Assembly (NCBI GenBank): GCA_002352425.1
Contig: DEIK01000113.1
Location: 1-13,406 of the forward strand
Direction of reading: 5' to 3'
From: Rhodobacteraceae bacterium UBA2776
Lineage (GTDB): Bacteria > Pseudomonadota > Alphaproteobacteria > Rhodobacterales > Rhodobacteraceae
Length of the DNA stretch: 13,406 bases
A program made the position numbers and the translations under genes. This document shows, in pieces, positions 6,941-13,406 of the stretch; positions within the stretch are counted from its first letter, which is position 1; the number at the start of each line of letters is the position of its first letter. Below the pieces are notes generated by a model. The model saw only the letters and a list, made by a program, of their open reading frames with translations. It had not been told where the DNA came from and searched no databases.

Positions 6941-7643
6941 ACGACCTCGGCCCTTTGTGCTTGCCGATAACCGCGCTGCGGATTTTGGTGCCGTCAAAAG
7001 TTGACGCCACAATCTGGCTCCAATCGGAACTGGCCGCGATCATCTGCGGCCCTGCCCCACAATCACGGATGCCGCCGGAAATATAGTCTTGGCCAATTTT
7101 GTGATTGGTCAACCCGTCGCGTTCAGCCACAAGGGTCAGTTTGCCGTTCTCAAAGCGCCAGATTTTCAGCACCCGTGCCAGATGTGGGCGATCTATATAA
7201 GCGATCTCGGTTTTGCCGTCGCCGTCCAGATCCGCCGCGCCAATCGGGGCCAGCCAGCGGTGGGTTCGACCAATGTGGGGGGTCTCGGCAATCTTGCCCG
7301 TTTCATCATAAACTGCGATCTGCGCGCCTTTGGCAATGTCGGTTTCTACGACGATAACTTCGTGGTCTCCATCGCCATCAATGTCATACAAACGCGGCGC
7401 GATATCCTCAAAAACATGGTCCTGTGGCAGGCGCATTATAACATTACCACGCCGATAAACTGTGGTCTGGTGCAATCCGCGATCGCGGGTATTGTCCCAT
7501 TCCAATTCCAGCGCGCCGTACTCAATGTCGTCGCCAAGAATGCCGTGCGTGTAACGCGATGTCGGTTCAGTGAACTTGGCCGATAGAATGTCAGACAATG
7601 CGGGAGTCGCAAAAAGCCACGCGACCAATGCGACCCGAAACAT
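6912..7643 (-). CDS. Exported FG-GAP/VCBS repeat protein
   Basis: A 243-residue exported protein with a signal peptide (hydrophobic 4-16, probable cleavage after Ala-Leu-Ser near 17). It contains at least two FG-GAP/VCBS-type calcium-binding repeats, Asp-Ile-Asp-Gly-Asp-Gly-Asp-His-Glu (87-95) and Asp-Leu-Asp-Gly-Asp-Gly-Lys-Thr-Glu (138-146), each followed by a short hydrophobic strand. Such repeats form beta-propeller blades, so a small propeller in the periplasm is likely; the binding partner is unknown. Two cysteines (195 and 241) could form a disulfide. The ATG lies one base after the ferredoxin stop (TAGAATG), so translation is probably coupled, though the two proteins should act in different compartments. 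The last 29 bases overlap the 3' end of the convergent NYN gene. Related proteins are usually annotated only as VCBS repeat-containing. Confidence 0.8.
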   Translation of the reverse strand: MFRVALVAWLFATPALSDILSAKFTEPTSRYTHGILGDDIEYGALELEWDNTRDRGLHQTTVYRRGNVIMRLPQDHVFEDIAPRLYDIDGDGDHEVIVVETDIAKGAQIAVYDETGKIAETPHIGRTHRWLAPIGAADLDGDGKTEIAYIDRPHLARVLKIWRFENGKLTLVAERDGLTNHKIGQDYISGGIRDCGAGPQMIAASSDWSQIVASTFDGTKIRSAVIGKHKGPRSFKRAMDCRM

Positions 7644-7644
7644 T

Positions 7645-7968
7645 CTAGATTTGTTTTTCAGGCAGCATCACGATCAGGCCATCCAGATCATCAGTAACCT
7701 TGATCTGGCAGGTCAAACGCGAAGTGGTTTCGTTTGGTTCATAAGCGAAATCGAGCATGTCTTCTTCCATCGCGTCTTTGGCCGGTACTTTCTCGACCCA
7801 GTCAGGATGCAGATACACATGACACGTTGAGCAGGCACAGGCCCCGCCGCAATCAGCCTCGATCCCTGGCACGTTGTTGTCGCGTGCGCCTTCCATAACG
7901 GTCAGCCCTGTTGCCACGTCGACAACATGCTCGGTGCCGCCATGCTCAATATATGTAATTTTTGCCAT
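7645..7968 (-). CDS. [2Fe-2S] ferredoxin, adrenodoxin/putidaredoxin type
   Basis: A 107-residue soluble ferredoxin, the normal length of the adrenodoxin/FdxB type. The cluster ligands are Cys40, Cys46, Cys49 and Cys87 (C-x5-C-x2-C-x37-C), in the segment Asp-Cys-Gly-Gly-Ala-Cys-Ala-Cys-Ser-Thr-Cys-His. The acidic Glu-Glu-Asp-Met-Leu-Asp stretch (68-73) fits the partner-binding helix, and Arg-Leu-Thr-Cys-Gln-Ile precedes the C-terminal strand. The family passes single electrons from a ferredoxin reductase to cytochromes P450, Rieske oxygenases or biosynthetic enzymes in the cytoplasm. An AAGGA site lies eight bases before the ATG. It is the first gene of a two-gene unit with the FG-GAP protein. 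No reductase or oxygenase sits beside it, and it is not of the isc-cluster context, so its partner cannot be named. An AlkB-type enzyme lies about 5 kb away, but AlkB normally uses rubredoxin. Confidence 0.93.
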   Translation of the reverse strand: MAKITYIEHGGTEHVVDVATGLTVMEGARDNNVPGIEADCGGACACSTCHVYLHPDWVEKVPAKDAMEEDMLDFAYEPNETTSRLTCQIKVTDDLDGLIVMLPEKQI

Positions 7969-8195
7969 TCTTAAATTCCTTAACCCATCGTATGTGCATC
8001 TTTGCCAAACCAGATACGCCTTGTTCTCGCGTTTGACCAGAGCTTGCCTGAAACAAGTTGCGCTCCACCGCTCGAACTGGGCCTTGAATGTGACAGATCA
8101 TCACGAAAATCACCGTTTTACACCAAAAATCTTTGCCAACAGCAATAATCCGCGTAACAACTGTCGCAACAAGACAGCCAAAAAGGCAGCGGGCA

Positions 8196-8774
8196 GTGAT
8201 CAAACGCAAGCAACTCATCATTGGGGCAACAGCTCTGATCCTCGGGGCCTGTCAACAGGTAGCGCCGCCTATTGCTGCGCCCGTCCCCCAGCCCGCTGTG
8301 GTTGCCGCCGACAGGTTTTTGGTGCAATCCAACGCACCCAAAAACACGGAGGACGGCAAATGCTGGGGCAAAGATGTGACCCCCGCCCTAGTGGAAACCG
8401 TAACTGAACAGGTTTTGGTGCGCCCCGCTGGCCCCGTCGTTGCCCCTTCTCCAGACGGCGCGCCGACCTATAAAACCGTACAAAGCCCGGCTGTGTTCGA
8501 CACTCAAACCCAACAAAAGATCATCTCGCCACGGGCAGAGTTCTGGTTCGAAGTGCCCTGCCCTGCGCAAACGGACAGCGCCTTTATTGCGACGCTGCAA
8601 AGGGCGTTGAAATCGCGCGGGTTGTTTCGCGGCGTTGTCACGGGCGCGATGGATAAACGGACGCAACAGGCCGTGCGCTGGTATCAAAAACCCTATGGGC
8701 TGGACAGCACAACCCTGTCTTTGGCCGCCGCACGGCAGTTGGGCATCATCGCCTATGCACGGGATGATGCATAG
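8196..8774 (+). CDS. Lipoprotein with probable peptidoglycan-binding C-terminus
   Basis: A 192-residue outer-membrane-type lipoprotein. The N-terminus is Lys-Arg-Lys-Gln followed by a hydrophobic stretch and a lipobox Leu-Gly-Ala-Cys, with the lipidated cysteine at residue 19. A proline-rich linker follows. Residues about 145-190 resemble the small three-helix PG_binding_1 fold: Ile-Ala-Thr-Leu-Gln-Arg-Ala-Leu, then Arg-Gly-Leu-Phe-x-Gly-x-x-Thr-Gly-x-Met-Asp, then Thr-Gln-Gln-Ala-Val-Arg-Trp-Tyr-Gln. This suggests the protein ties the outer membrane to the cell wall. The GTG at 8196 is preferred because AAAGG lies nine bases upstream and the lipobox then falls at a usual distance; an in-frame TTG at 8133 would add 21 polar residues before the signal. 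Two further cysteines (residues 56 and 122) are present. A 5-bp hairpin, CTGTC/GACAG, lies at 8161-8177. The 227-base upstream spacer shows no firm promoter. Confidence 0.78.
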   Translation: MIKRKQLIIGATALILGACQQVAPPIAAPVPQPAVVAADRFLVQSNAPKNTEDGKCWGKDVTPALVETVTEQVLVRPAGPVVAPSPDGAPTYKTVQSPAVFDTQTQQKIISPRAEFWFEVPCPAQTDSAFIATLQRALKSRGLFRGVVTGAMDKRTQQAVRWYQKPYGLDSTTLSLAAARQLGIIAYARDDA

Positions 8775-8786
8775 CCGCACGTGGGC

Positions 8787-9485
8787 CTAAGGGCGCTTAA
8801 CCGGGCGCACCTTGATCATTGGCGATTGTAAAAACCAATCAGCAACCGTCGTTACCAAATAGCTTGGCCCATCGAGGAAAATGGCTTTGGCCTCGACCGC
8901 GGATTTGATGCCAACATCCCCCATCCACAGATCAATCAAGACTGTCAGCGGGGCGGTTATATATACGTCCACTTCGTGGCCGGGGTCATCGGTGTACAGA
9001 TCAACAACACCATCATTGACGACCAACCACCACCTGTTCAGATCAGGGCGGTCCGCAATTTGCACAAGGATCACGGTTTGCCCATCCGGCAGCGCGCCGG
9101 TGTTCAGGGTGCGGCGAAAATCCCACACAAACCCGCCCACATCGTAGTCCTGCGCCACGATGCGTCGACTGCGCCAACGCAAGCCCCAAACCGCCATGCC
9201 CTCAATGATTGGGCCAAGTTCGCGACCTGACCGGGTGAGCAAATATTCGAACGCCTGTCCAGAGGGGGCTGTTTTGCGCACAATAATTTCGGCAGCTTCC
9301 AGCATTTTCAACCGCTTGCTCAGAATCGACGGGGACATGCGTGGCAAGGCGCGTTGAAACCGGTTGAACCGCGTGCTGCCCAAAAACATTTCACGCAAAA
9401 TCAGCAACGTCCATTTGTCGCCGATCAAATCAGCCGAGGCCATTGCCGGACACAGGCTGCCTGATGTGTTGGTGGATTTTTCCAT
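8787..9485 (-). CDS. HxlR-family transcriptional regulator with SCP2-like C-terminus
   Basis: A 232-residue regulator. Residues 12-105 form an HxlR-type winged helix: Leu-Cys-Pro-Ala...Ile-Gly-Asp-Lys-Trp-Thr-Leu-Leu-Ile-Leu-Arg-Glu (11-32), Arg-Phe-Asn-Arg-Phe (39-43) and Ser-Pro-Ser-Ile-Leu-Ser-Lys-Arg-Leu (51-59). Many HxlR proteins have only this domain; here about 110 further residues (120-225) resemble the SCP2/sterol-carrier-like domain found in longer alphaproteobacterial members, which may bind a hydrophobic ligand. Cys12, just before the winged helix, sits where redox-sensing HxlR proteins such as YodB and HypR keep their reactive cysteine. It is divergent from an OsmC-like peroxidase gene, and the shared 143-base spacer holds inverted repeats, so it probably represses that gene and itself under thiol or electrophile stress. 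The ATG has only a weak ribosome site. It converges with the lipoprotein gene, 12 bases apart. Confidence 0.88.
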   Translation of the reverse strand: MEKSTNTSGSLCPAMASADLIGDKWTLLILREMFLGSTRFNRFQRALPRMSPSILSKRLKMLEAAEIIVRKTAPSGQAFEYLLTRSGRELGPIIEGMAVWGLRWRSRRIVAQDYDVGGFVWDFRRTLNTGALPDGQTVILVQIADRPDLNRWWLVVNDGVVDLYTDDPGHEVDVYITAPLTVLIDLWMGDVGIKSAVEAKAIFLDGPSYLVTTVADWFLQSPMIKVRPVKRP

Positions 9486-9521
9486 GATCCAAGGTTACTG
9501 CGCAGCAAGGCGATCTGCCAA

Positions 9522-9548
9522 CTACACAATCTGTAGCGGGTTACTACA
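9522..9548. promoter_or_regulatory. Probable HxlR operator: nested CTACA/TGTAG repeats
   Basis: Two overlapping perfect 5-base inverted repeats share a middle arm: CTACA-N5-TGTAG (9522-9536) and TGTAG-N7-CTACA (9532-9548). A further ACTAC occurs at 9557-9561, so ACTAC appears three times within 41 bases. The site is about 37 bases upstream of the HxlR-family start and about 80 bases upstream of the osmC-like start. HxlR dimers bind short TAC/GTA dyads of this style in divergent promoters. Binding here is inferred from position and symmetry only. Confidence 0.5.
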
Positions 9549-9628
9549 GGTCCAGAACTACCGGCCGGCTGGCCCGGCGCGTATTCTATGAACAGGCTTT
9601 ATTTCAACCAACAACAGGAGCCTCTGCA

Positions 9629-10212
9629 ATGACCTTGTCCACCCAACATCTAAACCACATTACGTCCTTTAGCGCCACAGATCCCATCAGCGTGCGTGAC
9701 CGTCAGGCGCCGTTACGCACGAGCTACGCCCACACCCCAAAGGCCGCTTGGGTTTATGATCACGCCCAGACATCAAGCCGCGAAGTCATGGCGCAGCATC
9801 CGATCCACGGCCATGTGGCTTGCGGTGAAGGCATCCCCATTGATGTGCCTATTTCAGTTCACAGTGCGGTTGGTGGCGAAAGCGACTTTCCCTGTCCGGG
9901 CGAAATACTGGCCGCTGCCTTGGCCAGTTGTCTGGACACGGCCATTCGGATGATCGCCAACATCAAGGGGGGCAAGCTGGCAGAATTATCGGTGCGGGCC
10001 AGCTTGGGGGCCGATGTGCGCGGTATTTTGATGATGACGCGGCGGTGCCAGTCGGTTTTCAAACCGCGCAGATGGAAGTCGCGATCAAGACCACACCTGC
10101 ATTGCCACTCGTGCATTTGAACGCCTTGCTTGATGCGGCCGAGCCCAGTTGCGTTATCCTGCAAACCCTACACCGCCCTCTCGAAGTGACGATCAAACGC
10201 CATCTTGAATAA
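9629..10212 (+). pseudogene. OsmC-like thiol peroxidase gene with a frameshift
   Basis: The ATG at 9629, preceded by AGGAG, opens an OsmC/Ohr-family frame. It runs normally through Phe-Pro-Cys-Pro-Gly-Glu-Ile-Leu-Ala-Ala-Ala-Leu-Ala-Ser-Cys (87-101), where Cys101 is the likely peroxidatic cysteine, up to about residue 134. From about 10038 on, family-like sequence continues only in the next frame: Ala-Ala-Val-Pro-Val-Gly-Phe-Gln (10039-10062), then Ser-Cys-Val-Ile-Leu-Gln-Thr-Leu with the second active-site cysteine, ending at the TAA at 10210-10212. Adding one base near 10026-10038 (for example in TTTT at 10026-10029, or in the repeated ATG that follows) restores a continuous protein of about 194 residues. 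As given, translation ends at 10120 with a scrambled tail and lacks the second cysteine. It is either a recent pseudogene, a sequencing error, or a frameshifted gene. Intact family members reduce organic hydroperoxides. Confidence 0.8.
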
Positions 10213-10238
10213 GCGGCAAACACGGTTTTGGAAACCAA

Positions 10239-10264
10239 AAAGGGCACCCGACTGGATGCCCTTT
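10239..10264 (-). terminator. Intrinsic terminator of degP
   Basis: A perfect 8-base stem (AAAGGGCA paired with TGCCCTTT) encloses a 10-base loop. On the minus strand it is followed by a T run (TTTTT counting the stem end, then GG), 21 bases past the degP stop codon. On the plus strand no T run follows, so it mainly serves degP, though the hairpin could also slow transcripts coming from the OsmC-like gene. Confidence 0.8.
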
Positions 10265-10284
10265 CGTGTCAATATGAAGGAGGT

Positions 10285-11763
10285 CTACTCAATCGCGACG
10301 GCCACAAAGCGTGGCTCGCCACTGCGCCGCACCAACAACAGCAGTGACTTGCGCCCGGCTTCTTTGGCGTCCTTAATGCGGGCTTCCAGGTCCTCTACCG
10401 TGGCGATTTTTTGCTGACCGGCTTCGGTCAACACATCACCCGCCCGCAGGCCTTTTTCAAACGCGCCAGAGGTCTCATCAACCTCTTTGACGACCAGCCC
10501 TTCGGCCCCGTCCGCCAATCCAAGTTGACCGCGCAACTCATCCGTCATTGCGGTAACGGTTAGACCCAACACGCCCTTTTCAACAGGGGCTTGGGGCACT
10601 TCCGCGACGGCCGGAACCGAACCTTCAGCCGTTTCCCGGCGTCCCAGCGTGATTTTAAGCGTTTGGGTTTTACCCTCGCGCAGCACCACGACGCGGACCT
10701 CTTTGCCAACTTCGGTGTTGCCAACTTTGCGCACCAATTCGCGGGTGTCTTTGACCACAACCCCGTCAAATGACGTGATCACATCGCCCGATTTGATGCC
10801 CGCAACCGAGGCAGGCCCTTCGGGCACATCAGTGACCAAGGCGCCGGCAACATTTTCCAGACCCATGGCCTCGGCCACGTCGCCAGTGACGTCTTGAATG
10901 CGCACGCCCAACCAGCCGCGGCGCGTTTCGCCAAACTCTTTGAGCTGATCCACAACGCGGGTCACCACGTTAGACGCCATCGAAAAGCCGATGCCGATCG
11001 AGCCACCGTTGGGGGACAGGATCGCGGTGTTCACGCCAATCACCTGGCCATCCATATTGAACAATGGACCGCCCGAGTTGCCACGGTTAATCGCGGCATC
11101 GGTTTGCAGGTAATCATCATAGGTGCCAGACAAAGCGCGGTTGCGTGCAGAAACAATGCCGGCCGAAACAGAGAAACCCTGCCCCAGCGGATTGCCCATT
11201 GCCATCACCCAGTCGCCAACCCGCATGATGTCACTGTCTCCAAAGGACACAAATGACAGCGGTTCATCTGACTCGACCTTAAGCAGTGCAATATCGACCT
11301 TGGGGTCACGGCCAATCAGTTTGGCTTTCAGTGTTTCACCGGAAAAGAACTCGATTTCGATCTCATCCGCTTCGGCGATCACGTGGTTATTGGTGACGAT
11401 GTAGCCATCTTCGGAAATCACAAATCCAGATCCCAGCGCCTGCGAGCGGCGTGGACGGGCGCCATTGCCACCACGGTCCATGAAATCTTTGAAGAAATCT
11501 TCAAATGGCGACCCCTCGGGCACCATAGGGCTTGGCCCCTGTCCGAGTGGGGCCGCAACCGTTGTGGTGGTGGTGATATTGACCACGGAGGGGCTGATTT
11601 CATCGGCCAGATCAGCAAAGCTTTCGGGGGCGCCGCGGGCATGGCCCATCACGGATTGCAGCATCAGCAGCATCACAGCCAGCGTCAGCATCCCGAAGGT
11701 TTTCATCGCTGTGCTATCAGTTGAATTACGGGTTACGGGGATTGAAATTGCCTTGGCTTTCAC
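10285..11763 (-). CDS. degP: Periplasmic Do-family serine protease (DegP/DegQ/MucD type)
   Basis: A 492-residue HtrA-family protease-chaperone that degrades or refolds misfolded envelope proteins. The N-terminus has an extended basic region and a hydrophobic signal core at about 23-40, with Gly-His-Ala-Arg-Gly as likely cleavage region. The trypsin-like domain (about 46-275) carries the triad His127 (Thr-Asn-Asn-His-Val-Ile), Asp157 (Val-Asp-Ile-Ala-Leu) and Ser230 (Gly-Asn-Ser-Gly-Gly-Pro). Two PDZ domains follow, about 283-375 (starting Gly-Trp-Leu-Gly-Val) and 400-490. The start is GTG at 11763, chosen for the AGGAG ten bases upstream; an internal ATG at 11706 would give a more usual signal peptide but lacks a ribosome site. 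It lies 135 bases after the DUF2065 gene, with its own RpoH-like promoter and a terminator behind it. This order after hflKC is common in alphaproteobacteria. Confidence 0.95.
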   Translation of the reverse strand: MKAKAISIPVTRNSTDSTAMKTFGMLTLAVMLLMLQSVMGHARGAPESFADLADEISPSVVNITTTTTVAAPLGQGPSPMVPEGSPFEDFFKDFMDRGGNGARPRRSQALGSGFVISEDGYIVTNNHVIAEADEIEIEFFSGETLKAKLIGRDPKVDIALLKVESDEPLSFVSFGDSDIMRVGDWVMAMGNPLGQGFSVSAGIVSARNRALSGTYDDYLQTDAAINRGNSGGPLFNMDGQVIGVNTAILSPNGGSIGIGFSMASNVVTRVVDQLKEFGETRRGWLGVRIQDVTGDVAEAMGLENVAGALVTDVPEGPASVAGIKSGDVITSFDGVVVKDTRELVRKVGNTEVGKEVRVVVLREGKTQTLKITLGRRETAEGSVPAVAEVPQAPVEKGVLGLTVTAMTDELRGQLGLADGAEGLVVKEVDETSGAFEKGLRAGDVLTEAGQQKIATVEDLEARIKDAKEAGRKSLLLLVRRSGEPRFVAVAIE

Positions 11764-11833
11764 GGGGAAAGGTCTCCTCTTTCAGTCTAAAACAGCGCAT
11801 CCGACGGCCTGTCGAATGCATGCCACCCCCTAT

Positions 11834-11861
11834 AGATAGGCACAAAGTTTCAGAACTCAAA
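11834..11861 (-). promoter_or_regulatory. Candidate RpoH (heat-shock) promoter of degP
   Basis: On the minus strand the sequence reads TTTG-N17-CCTATCT. The published alphaproteobacterial RpoH consensus is CTTG-N17-CYTATNT, so only the first -35 base differs and the spacer is exact. Transcription would start near 11826, giving a leader of about 60 bases before the degP GTG. A sigma-70-like reading (TTGAGT, 16 bases, TATCTA) overlaps it, so housekeeping transcription is also possible. Confidence 0.5.
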
Positions 11862-11898
11862 CCCCTGAAAGGCATATCAAGCGGTTGTGAAGCAGAAT

Positions 11899-12093
11899 TT
11901 AGCCGATGGATTGCGCCAGCCAAACCAGTCCAACACCCAGCGCGACGGCCACCAAACCAATATTTCGGCGGCTTTGGAGTGGCGTCGTTTTCAAGGCCTC
12001 AAGCAGTTGTTCCACAAGCGAAGGGGCCAGTGCGTACACCAGCCCCTCGATCACCAGAACCAGCCCGAGGGCTAGAAAAATATTGCTTATCAT
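11899..12093 (-). CDS. DUF2065 small membrane protein (YjeT-like)
   Basis: A 64-residue protein with two hydrophobic segments (about 4-24 and 45-61) around a short polar loop containing Thr-Thr-Pro-Leu-Gln-Ser-Arg-Arg-Asn (36-44). It matches the DUF2065 family in size and pattern; E. coli YjeT is also located next to hflC. Its ATG overlaps the hflC stop as ATGA, so its translation is coupled to hflC. The role is unknown; the constant neighbourhood suggests a small accessory of the HflKC-FtsH membrane complex, which is inference. Confidence 0.85.
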   Translation of the reverse strand: MISNIFLALGLVLVIEGLVYALAPSLVEQLLEALKTTPLQSRRNIGLVAVALGVGLVWLAQSIG

Positions 12094-12959
12094 TCAGGTT
12101 TTGCCGATTTTAGATAGTTAAAGAATTCACTATCCGGCGACAGAACCATGGTCGAATTTTCGCCATTCAGCGCCGTTTGATAAGCGGAAAGAGAGCGGTA
12201 GAACTCAAAGAACTCAGCATCTTGTCCGTAAGCTTCGGCGAAGATAGCGTTTCGTGTCGCATCTGCTTTACCGCGAATGATGTCAGATTCTTTTTGCGCT
12301 TGAGACGTGGTTTCGACAACGGTTTTATCCGCGATCGCCCGCACACGTTGCGCCGCCTCGTTACCACGCGCGATTTCATCTGCGGCTTCACGTTCACGTT
12401 CTGCCCGCATCCGCTCAAATGTGCGTTCAAGGTTTTGATCCGGCAGATCAGCCCGTTTGATGCGCACATCAATGATGGTGATGCCCAGTGCTTCGGCCTT
12501 GGTGCGGGCCGCGTTGCGGATTTGGGTCATCAGACCAACCCGGTCAGACGACAGCAAGGTTTTTGACACAACCTCACCCAAAACTTCGCGCAATTCGGCG
12601 TTCAGGATGGTTTCCAGACGACGGCTTGCCCCGTCGACACCACCGGAACCAACCGCGCGACGAAACTGCACCGCGTCATTTATGCGCCAGCGCGCGAAGG
12701 CATCCACCTCAAAACGGCGGTTGTCCTTCATGGTGACCTCAAGCGGGCGCGTGTCCAACGGCAAGATACGGTCGTCATATTTGACGATTTCATGCATCAT
12801 AGGGATTTTGAAATACAGCCCGGGATCTTTGACTTCGGCCGTGACCTCACCAAACCATAGACGTAGAGCTGTTTCGCGCTCATCAACGATATAGATCGAC
12901 GATATCGCAGCAACAACAGCGGCAAACAGCACCGGAATTAATAGGGATGATTTACGCAT
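12090..12959 (-). CDS. hflC: HflC, SPFH-family regulator of the FtsH protease
   Basis: A 289-residue membrane protein with a single N-terminal anchor (about 7-25) and a periplasmic SPFH/band-7 domain (about 20-190). A long charged helix follows, with Glu-Arg-Met-Arg-Ala-Glu-Arg-Glu-Arg-Glu-Ala (about 181-191) and an alanine-rich continuation. HflC assembles with HflK into a large cage around the inner-membrane protease FtsH and limits its access to membrane substrates. Visible family marks are Ile-Val-Asp-Glu-Arg-Glu-Thr-Ala-Leu (24-32), Gly-Leu-Tyr-Phe-Lys-Ile-Pro (47-53) and Leu-Asp-Thr-Arg-Pro (68-72). Its ATG shares one base with the hflK stop (TAATG) and its stop overlaps the next gene's ATG, so hflK, hflC and the DUF2065 gene form a tightly coupled operon. 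Length is standard and nothing is missing. Confidence 0.95.
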   Translation of the reverse strand: MRKSSLLIPVLFAAVVAAISSIYIVDERETALRLWFGEVTAEVKDPGLYFKIPMMHEIVKYDDRILPLDTRPLEVTMKDNRRFEVDAFARWRINDAVQFRRAVGSGGVDGASRRLETILNAELREVLGEVVSKTLLSSDRVGLMTQIRNAARTKAEALGITIIDVRIKRADLPDQNLERTFERMRAEREREAADEIARGNEAAQRVRAIADKTVVETTSQAQKESDIIRGKADATRNAIFAEAYGQDAEFFEFYRSLSAYQTALNGENSTMVLSPDSEFFNYLKSAKPE

Positions 12960-13406
12960 TAGTTTGACCCTCCGGCTGGTTTACGCAGCTCGTTAAGCGG
13001 CAGATATGGCACGACGCCCTGACTGCCTTCTGATCCGTCCAGAATGATTTTATCGACCCCGCCCAGAACCTTTTCCATGGTTTCCAGGTACAGGCGCTTG
13101 CGCGTCACTTCGGGTGCTTTTTGGTATTCGGTCAAAACCGCCAAGAAACGGCTGGCTTCACCTTCGGCCTGATTGACGACTTGTGCGCTGTACCCTTCGG
13201 CTTTGGCGATCAAACGGGCCGCTTCACCACGGGCCTGCGCAACCACTTGGTTGGAATATTTGTCAGCCTGCTTTTCCAATGTGTCACGACGCTGTTCAGC
13301 GGCCTGCACTTCGCGGAACGCATCGGCCACGGATTCAGGTGGATCGGCCTTGTCAAAGTTGACCCGCACCACATTCACACCGGAATTATAGCTGTCCAGT
13401 GTTTCC
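12959..13406 (-). CDS. hflK: HflK, C-terminal part (cut by the window edge)
   Basis: The last 148 codons of hflK; the frame is open to the window end, so the gene starts outside. The visible part begins Glu-Thr-Leu-Asp-Ser-Tyr-Asn-Ser-Gly-Val, the end of the SPFH domain where HflK has its Leu-Asp-x-Tyr-x-x-Gly-Ile segment. It continues with Asp-Pro-Pro-Glu-Ser-Val-Ala-Asp-Ala-Phe-Arg-Glu-Val and a long charged helix with repeated Ala-Glu-Gly-Glu-Ala/Ala-Arg-Gly-Glu-Ala units. The helix leads into Tyr-Gln-Lys-Ala-Pro-Glu-Val-Thr-Arg-Lys-Arg-Leu-Tyr-Leu-Glu-Thr-Met and the Lys-Ile-Ile-Leu-Asp strand typical of HflK. It forms the membrane cage with HflC around FtsH. A GTG at 13378 lies within the gene and should not be taken as its start. 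Confidence 0.94.
   Translation of the reverse strand, partial: ETLDSYNSGVNVVRVNFDKADPPESVADAFREVQAAEQRRDTLEKQADKYSNQVVAQARGEAARLIAKAEGYSAQVVNQAEGEASRFLAVLTEYQKAPEVTRKRLYLETMEKVLGGVDKIILDGSEGSQGVVPYLPLNELRKPAGGSN

Noticed and set aside
10274..10290. A perfect AAGGAGG followed by an open frame on the plus strand at the degP 3' end
   Set aside because: The motif overlaps the degP stop region, the downstream frame is antisense to degP and short, and the ATG lies before the motif rather than after it.
11726..11923. Small minus-strand open frame in the spacer between the DUF2065 gene and degP
   Set aside because: It overlaps both neighbours, has no ribosome site and no recognisable features; the spacer is better explained as the degP promoter and leader.

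Overview
The window looks like a chromosomal segment of a marine-type alphaproteobacterium, most likely of the Rhodobacteraceae (Roseobacter group). This rests on moderate-to-high G+C, the hflK-hflC-DUF2065-degP gene order, an adrenodoxin-type ferredoxin, and several small proteins (an OsmC-like protein, a four-cysteine secreted protein, a YhhN-family lysoplasmalogenase) of types I associate with that group. The taxonomy is an inference from recognised families, not from a search. No tRNA, rRNA, CRISPR array, insertion sequence or phage gene was seen.

Left part (1-3300): a small kinase-fold protein (+) converges on a YhhN-type lysoplasmalogenase (-). The lysoplasmalogenase diverges from an AlkB-type di-iron alkane monooxygenase (+), which is followed by a small secreted cysteine-containing protein. 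The 213-base divergent spacer holds a perfect inverted repeat.

Middle part (3300-8800): xseA (-, large subunit of exonuclease VII) and purD (+, GAR synthetase) are divergent housekeeping genes. Directly after purD is an AT-richer gene for a membrane-anchored Zc3h12a/NYN-type ribonuclease. It converges, with a 29-base overlap, on a two-gene minus-strand unit made of a [2Fe-2S] ferredoxin and an exported FG-GAP/VCBS repeat protein. A lipoprotein with a probable peptidoglycan-binding C-terminus follows on the plus strand.

Right part (8787-13406): an HxlR-family regulator (-) is divergent from an OsmC-like thiol peroxidase gene (+). The spacer between them carries nested CTACA/TGTAG inverted repeats, a probable HxlR operator. 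The osmC-like reading frame is broken by an apparent one-base loss near 10026-10038, so it is either a pseudogene or a sequencing error. The window ends with a minus-strand protein quality-control cluster: hflK (cut by the window edge), hflC, a DUF2065 protein and a DegP/DegQ protease. The first three genes overlap at their stop/start codons. degP has its own leader, with a sequence fitting the alphaproteobacterial RpoH promoter, and a clear intrinsic terminator.

No multi-gene novel defence or biosynthetic system is evident. The best candidates for something little described are the membrane-anchored NYN ribonuclease, the ferredoxin/FG-GAP pair and the HxlR-OsmC switch.
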